Positions 1 to 5,493 of a stretch of 5,493 bases of DNA are shown piece after piece. The position numbers and the translations under genes are program-made. The notes under the pieces are model-generated. The model did no database searches. It was not told the DNA's origin and saw only the letters and a program-made list of their open reading frames with translations. Numbering within the stretch: position 1 is the stretch's first letter; every line of letters begins with the position of its first letter. The stretch spans positions 1 through 5,493 of the forward strand of contig CAKUJL010000109.1 of the NCBI GenBank assembly GCA_934661715.1, read 5' to 3'. This DNA comes from an uncultured Oscillospiraceae bacterium (lineage in GTDB: Bacteria > Bacillota > Clostridia > Oscillospirales > Oscillospiraceae).

Positions 1-1888
<1,888 letters not shown>

Positions 1889-1899
<11 letters not shown>

Positions 1900-2578
1900 A
1901 GGGGCCTCCCAGATAGCCGTCGTCTGCCAGCGAAACAAAATCGTCGTCGGCGACAATGATGTGGTCTGCCAGCACGATGCCCACGCCGTGAAGCGCCGCC
2001 TGGATTGTGCGGGTGGTGTCGATGTCCTCCTGACTCGGAAGGGCGTAGCCGCTCGGGTGGTTGTGCGCCAGAACGACGCTGGCCGCGTTCTGGTTGAGCG
2101 CGGTCTGGACGATCTTGCGCACGCTGATGGAAGCGGCGGTGATGCTTCCGCGGTGTACCGGCACGCAGCCGAGCACCTTGCACTTCGCGTCCAGACACAG
2201 AAGGTATACGACCTCGTTCTGTTCGCCGTGGAAATACGGCACGAGATACTGCCCGCAGCGCGTCGTGGTGTCGAGCACGTTCACAGGGCCGCTTCGGTCG
2301 ATGAAGTGCCGCCGCTCGAGCTGCGGAATGAGAGAAATGAGCTGCGCGGCGGATTGTCCCATGCCCTCGACCTGCACCAGCTCGTCCGGCGCGGCCTCGA
2401 GAACGCCGGAGAGAGAACCGAAGCGCTCTAAAAGCCGGTGGGCCAGCGGGTTCGTGTCCGCGCGGGGAATGGCGTAATAGAGCAGGACCTCGAGTACCTG
2501 CACGTCGGACAGCGAGTCCATGCCGCTGGTCTGAAGCTGGCGGCGCATGCGCTGGCGGTGGCCTTCGTGAACGGACAT
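1889..2578 (-). CDS. radC: RadC family JAMM/MPN-domain protein (UPF0758)
   Basis: A 229-residue protein of the RadC family, whose molecular role is unsettled; the old repair assignment from the E. coli radC102 allele was later traced to recG. Residues 1-60 form the N-terminal helical domain (HEGHRQRM, then [19 protein letters not shown] at 29-47). A helix-hairpin-helix-like turn follows at 67-78 (VEGMGQSAA), suited to DNA contact. The JAMM domain fills about 100-222: candidate catalytic Glu122 ([10 protein letters not shown]), then HNHPSG with His172 and His174, Ser182 and Asp185, which fits H-x-H-x7-S-x2-D exactly, so metal binding looks intact. Where many RadC proteins read HPRE after the strand following RG(T/S), this one reads SVRK (152-155). 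The frame is open 36 codons further upstream to 2686, but that stretch lies inside the uvrA 3' end and has no family similarity. ATG 2578 has AAGGAGG ten bases upstream and begins the conserved HEGHR motif. The family call is firm; a direct role in excision repair is only suggested by the neighbours. Confidence 0.93.
1905..1910 (-). promoter_or_regulatory. Ribosome binding site of uvrB, inside radC codons
   Basis: Read on the minus strand this is GGGAGG, five bases before the uvrB ATG at 1899. It lies within the Leu-Gly-Gly codons near the end of radC, whose TAA stop (1891-1889) falls 8-10 bases after the first base of the uvrB start codon. This layout is typical of translational coupling, where ribosomes finishing radC help start uvrB. 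Confidence 0.8.
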
Positions 2579-2588
2579 GGTGCGGACC

Positions 2589-2595
2589 CCTCCTT
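2589..2595 (-). promoter_or_regulatory. Ribosome binding site of radC
   Basis: Read on the minus strand this is AAGGAGG, a near-perfect Shine-Dalgarno core, ten bases before the ATG at 2578. It lies in the 29-base gap after the uvrA stop codon (TAA at 2610-2608) and decides the radC start in favour of 2578 over the ATG at 2686 inside uvrA. The gap is otherwise too short for a promoter or a terminator, so radC is presumably transcribed with uvrA. Confidence 0.88.
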
Positions 2596-2607
2596 CCGGA
2601 TAAGCGG

Positions 2608-5433
2608 TTATTTCAAGAGCTTTTTGAGATACTGGCCGGTGTAGCTGGCCTTGCAGGCGGCAATTTCCTCCGGCGTGCCCTGACACACGATGGTGCCGCC
2701 GCCGCTGCCGCCCTCGGGGCCGAGGTCTAAAATATAGTCGGCGGTCTTGATGACATCCAGATTGTGCTCGATGACGAGCACGGTGTTGCCGCAGTCGACA
2801 AGCTGCTGCAATACGTCGATGAGCCGGTGCACATCCGCCATATGAAGGCCGGTCGTGGGCTCGTCGAGAATATAGATCGTCCGTCCGGTCGCGCGGCGGG
2901 AGAGCTCGGTTGCAAGCTTCACGCGCTGCGCCTCGCCGCCGGAGAGCGTGGTGGAGCTCTGGCCGAGCTTCACGTAGCCGAGGCCGACGTCCACGAGCGT
3001 CTGCACCTTCTGGCGGATTTTTGGCAGGTTTTCAAAGAACGAGAGCGCTTCCTCGGCGGTCATGTCGAGCACCTCCGAGATATTCTTGCCCTTGTAGCGC
3101 ACCTCGAGCGTTTCGCGGTTATAGCGGCTGCCGTGGCAGACCTCGCAGGGGACATACACGTCGGCCAGAAAGTGCATTTCGATCTTGACCAGACCGTCGC
3201 CGCAGCACGCCTCGCACCGGCCGCCCTTGGTGTTGAAGGAAAATCTTCCGGGACCGTAGCCGCGCGTTCTCGCGTCCTGCGTGGAGGCGAACAGATCGCG
3301 GATATCGCCGAAAAGCCCCGTATACGTCGCGGGGTTCGAGCGCGGACTTCTGCCGATCGGGCTCTGGTCGATGCCGACGACCTTGTCCAAATGCTCGAGG
3401 CCTTCCATGCGGTCAAATTTTCCGGGCCTTGTGCGGGCGCGGTTCAGACTCGCGGCGAGCTTTTTGTAGAGAATTTCGTTGATCAGGCTCGATTTTCCGG
3501 AGCCCGACACGCCGGTCACGCAGATAAACGTGCCGAGCGGGAAGGAAACGTCGAGATTTTGCAGATTGTTTTCTGCCGCGCCGAAAATTTTGAGGGCTTT
3601 GCCGTTTCCCTTGCGGCGCTCCGTCGGGACGGGGATTTTTTTCGCGCCCGAAAGGTACTGGCCCGTGATGGAGCGGGGCTCTGCGATGATATCGGAGACC
3701 GAGCCCGCCGCGACAATTTCGCCGCCATGGATGCCCGCGCCGGGGCCGACGTCGACGATGAAGTCCGCCGCCCGCATGGTGTCCTCATCGTGCTCGACGA
3801 CGAGAACGGAATTACCCAGATCGCGCAGATGGCGAAGGGTGTCGAGCAGCTTGTCGTTATCGCGCTGGTGCAGGCCGATGGACGGCTCATCGAGGATATA
3901 CAAAACGCCCATGAGGCTCGAGCCAATTTGTGTGGCAAGCCTGATTCTCTGGCTCTCGCCGCCGGAAAGCGTCCCCGCCGCGCGGGAAAGCGTCAGATAC
4001 GAAAGGCCGACGGCCTGCAAAAACCGCAGCCGGGAACGAATTTCCCGCAAAATCTGCGACGCGATGACCGCCATCGAGCCCGTGAGCTCCAGGTGCTCCA
4101 TGAAATCGAGCGCCCGGTCGACCGGCAGGCGGCAGAAGTCCATGATGTTCATCCCGCCGACCGTGACGGCAAGGCTGATATCCGACAGCCGGTTTCCGTG
4201 ACACTTCGGGCACGGCCGCTCGGACATGCACTCTTCCAATTCTTTTCGCATCGCGTCGGACTGCGTCTCGGTAAGCCGCCGCGTGACGTTGTTGAGAACG
4301 CCCTCAAAGGGCCGCTCGAGCGTGCCGCGGCCGTTTGCGCGTTCGTAGTAGATGGTGAGGTTTTCCTTGCCGGTGCCGTACAAAACGGCGTGCAGCGCGT
4401 CCTTGGGAAGCTCGCGCATCGGCGTTGTGAGCGAGAAGTGATATTTTTTCGCCAGCGCTTCAAAGTACATCCGCGCGATGGAGTCGTCCTTGACGTTATT
4501 AAAGCCGCTGGCCTGAATGGCCCCGTCCAGAATCGACTTGTCCCAGTCGGGAATGACGAGGTCGGCATCTGCCACCAGCTGCGTGCCGAGACCCGAGCAG
4601 ACCGGGCACGCGCCGTAGGGATTGTTGAACGAGAACATCCGCGGCGATAACTCCGGCAGACTGACGCCGCAGTCCTCGCAGGCATAGTTCTGTGAGAAAA
4701 TCGTGTCCCGGTCGTCTGCGACCTCGTTGAGAATCACAAGGCCGCCGGAAAGCGACAGCGCCGTCTCGACAGAGTCCGTCAGCCGCCTCGTCAGATCGGG
4801 CTTCATGACCAGACGGTCGACGATGACGTCGATGTGGTGCTTTTTGTTCTTGTCGAGCGCAATATCCTCCGAGAGATCGTAGACGCTCGCGTCAATGCGG
4901 GCGCGGACGAAGCCGCCTTTTCTCGCGTCCTCGAGCACCTTCGTGTGTTCGCCCTTTTTTCCGCGCACAACGGGCGAGAGGATCTGAAAGCGCGTTTTTT
5001 CCGGCAGCTGCATGATCTTGTCGACGATCTGGTCGACCGACTGGCGCTGGATTTCCTTGCCGCACTTCGGGCAGTGCGGCACGCCGCAGCGGGCCCATAA
5101 AAGACGCAGATAGTCGTAAATTTCCGTCACCGTGCCGACCGTCGAGCGGGGGTTCTTGCTTGTCGTCTTCTGGTCGATGGAGATGGCGGGGGAGAGGCCG
5201 TCGATGGCGTCGACGTCGGGCTTGTCCATCTGGCCGAGGAACATTCTGGCGTAAGAAGACAGCGACTCGACATAGCGCCGCTGGCCCTCGGCATAGATGG
5301 TGTCGAACGCCAGAGACGATTTTCCGGAGCCGGACAGGCCCGTGAGCACGACGAGCTTGTCGCGCGGAATGTCGACCGAAATATTTTTGAGGTTATTGAC
5401 GCGGGCACCTTGCACCCGAATGGTATCGAGCAT
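2608..5433 (-). CDS. uvrA: UvrA, excinuclease ABC subunit A
   Basis: UvrA is the damage-sensing ATPase of nucleotide excision repair; as a dimer in the cytoplasm it scans DNA and hands lesions to UvrB. The protein is 941 residues, the normal full length (about 940-957). It has two ABC ATPase halves. Half 1: Walker [10 protein letters not shown] (32-40), signature [12 protein letters not shown] (489-500), Walker [13 protein letters not shown] (511-522) and a switch histidine in VVEHD (545-549). Half 2: Walker [10 protein letters not shown] (641-649), signature [12 protein letters not shown] (830-841), Walker [13 protein letters not shown] (853-864) and VIEHN (887-891). Zinc sites are complete: C252/C255 with C276/C279, a CPKC at 408-411 next to the first signature domain, and C740/C743 with C763/C766 in the damage-binding module. 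A further CPKC at 121-124 lies in the UvrB-binding/insertion region. The ATG at 5433 has AGGAGA seven bases upstream, and an in-frame TAG at 5490-5488 rules out a much longer form. It is the first gene of the visible unit, 29 bases ahead of radC. Confidence 0.99.
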   Translation of the reverse strand: MLDTIRVQGARVNNLKNISVDIPRDKLVVLTGLSGSGKSSLAFDTIYAEGQRRYVESLSSYARMFLGQMDKPDVDAIDGLSPAISIDQKTTSKNPRSTVGTVTEIYDYLRLLWARCGVPHCPKCGKEIQRQSVDQIVDKIMQLPEKTRFQILSPVVRGKKGEHTKVLEDARKGGFVRARIDASVYDLSEDIALDKNKKHHIDVIVDRLVMKPDLTRRLTDSVETALSLSGGLVILNEVADDRDTIFSQNYACEDCGVSLPELSPRMFSFNNPYGACPVCSGLGTQLVADADLVIPDWDKSILDGAIQASGFNNVKDDSIARMYFEALAKKYHFSLTTPMRELPKDALHAVLYGTGKENLTIYYERANGRGTLERPFEGVLNNVTRRLTETQSDAMRKELEECMSERPCPKCHGNRLSDISLAVTVGGMNIMDFCRLPVDRALDFMEHLELTGSMAVIASQILREIRSRLRFLQAVGLSYLTLSRAAGTLSGGESQRIRLATQIGSSLMGVLYILDEPSIGLHQRDNDKLLDTLRHLRDLGNSVLVVEHDEDTMRAADFIVDVGPGAGIHGGEIVAAGSVSDIIAEPRSITGQYLSGAKKIPVPTERRKGNGKALKIFGAAENNLQNLDVSFPLGTFICVTGVSGSGKSSLINEILYKKLAASLNRARTRPGKFDRMEGLEHLDKVVGIDQSPIGRSPRSNPATYTGLFGDIRDLFASTQDARTRGYGPGRFSFNTKGGRCEACCGDGLVKIEMHFLADVYVPCEVCHGSRYNRETLEVRYKGKNISEVLDMTAEEALSFFENLPKIRQKVQTLVDVGLGYVKLGQSSTTLSGGEAQRVKLATELSRRATGRTIYILDEPTTGLHMADVHRLIDVLQQLVDCGNTVLVIEHNLDVIKTADYILDLGPEGGSGGGTIVCQGTPEEIAACKASYTGQYLKKLLK

Positions 5434-5440
5434 GATAAAA

Positions 5441-5446
5441 TCTCCT
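5441..5446 (-). promoter_or_regulatory. Ribosome binding site of uvrA
   Basis: Read on the minus strand this is AGGAGA, seven bases before the ATG at 5433. Spacing and match are good, and they fix the uvrA start because no other ATG, GTG or TTG with a comparable site lies nearby. Confidence 0.85.
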
Positions 5447-5486
5447 GAAAGCTGCGTTTTTTCGTGCGCGGCGATGTATTTGCGGT

Positions 5487-5492
5487 ACTATA
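5487..5492 (-). promoter_or_regulatory. Possible -10 element upstream of uvrA (weak)
   Basis: Read on the minus strand this is TATAGT, five of six bases matching the TATAAT consensus, about 54 bases before the uvrA ATG. A matching -35 element would lie beyond the right edge of the window and cannot be examined. A single six-base match is weak evidence, and uvrA could equally be transcribed from an upstream gene. The 60 bases here (5434-5493) contain no recognisable LexA box of the CGAAC-N4-GTTCG type. Confidence 0.2.
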
Positions 5493-5493
5493 T

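Noticed and set aside
2579..2607. A terminator between uvrA and radC
   Set aside because: The 29-base gap has only the short palindrome TCCGGA and no hairpin with a T-run; it holds the radC ribosome binding site instead.
2579..2686. A longer radC start at 2686, adding 36 residues
   Set aside because: The added part overlaps the UvrA C-terminus in another frame and does not resemble RadC. The ATG at 2578 has an excellent ribosome binding site and begins the conserved HEGHR motif.
2764..4650. A 628-codon open frame on the plus strand opposite uvrA
   Set aside because: It is antisense to the highly conserved UvrA codons, has no recognisable domain, and its composition (Arg, Ala, Val, Asp, His rich) is what GC-rich coding DNA gives when read backwards. 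A lack of stops follows from codon bias on the other strand.
3491..5340. A near-identical 23-base repeat at 3491-3513 and 5318-5340 (21 of 23 bases match)
   Set aside because: Both copies encode the Walker A loops (GxSGSGKSS) of the two UvrA ATPase halves, so this is the known internal duplication of UvrA and not a separate repeat element.
5434..5493. A LexA/SOS operator upstream of uvrA
   Set aside because: uvrA is often SOS-controlled, so I looked for CGAAC-N4-GTTCG-like and CTGT-N8-ACAG-like sites in the 60 bases available and saw none. A site beyond the right edge remains possible.

Overview
The window holds three tightly packed genes, all read on the minus strand: a complete uvrA (5433-2608), a complete radC-family gene (2578-1889) and a uvrB that runs off the left edge (1899 to 1, stop not seen). 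Together they form a DNA-repair operon in the order uvrA - radC - uvrB. No RNA gene, mobile element, CRISPR array or convincing terminator is visible. The only non-coding stretches are 60 bases upstream of uvrA and 29 bases between uvrA and radC.

Organism: the DNA is GC-rich (by eye near 60%), each gene has a strong AGGAGG-type ribosome binding site, and the genes are packed head to tail. The RadC protein opens with an 'HEGHRQRM ... [13 protein letters not shown]' type N-terminus, a form I associate with Clostridia. A GC-rich member of the Firmicutes/Clostridia (for example an Oscillospiraceae-type gut bacterium) is the best guess, but it is an inference from style and not proven by a marker.

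How the genes work together: UvrA, a dimeric ABC-type ATPase, and UvrB, a helicase-like ATPase, are the damage-recognition and damage-verification parts of bacterial nucleotide excision repair. UvrA loads UvrB at the lesion, and UvrB then recruits UvrC, which is not in this window. RadC is a JAMM/MPN-fold protein of unsettled function. Here it sits between the two excision-repair genes and shares 11 bases with the start of uvrB, so expression of the three is probably coupled.

This is mostly a conserved housekeeping region. I found no undescribed system. The points most worth a second look are the placement of radC inside the uvrAB unit, the radC/uvrB overlap that puts the uvrB ribosome binding site inside radC codons, and an altered motif in RadC next to an otherwise complete metal-binding set. 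Very long open frames on the plus strand (up to 628 codons) are antisense shadows of GC-rich coding sequence.
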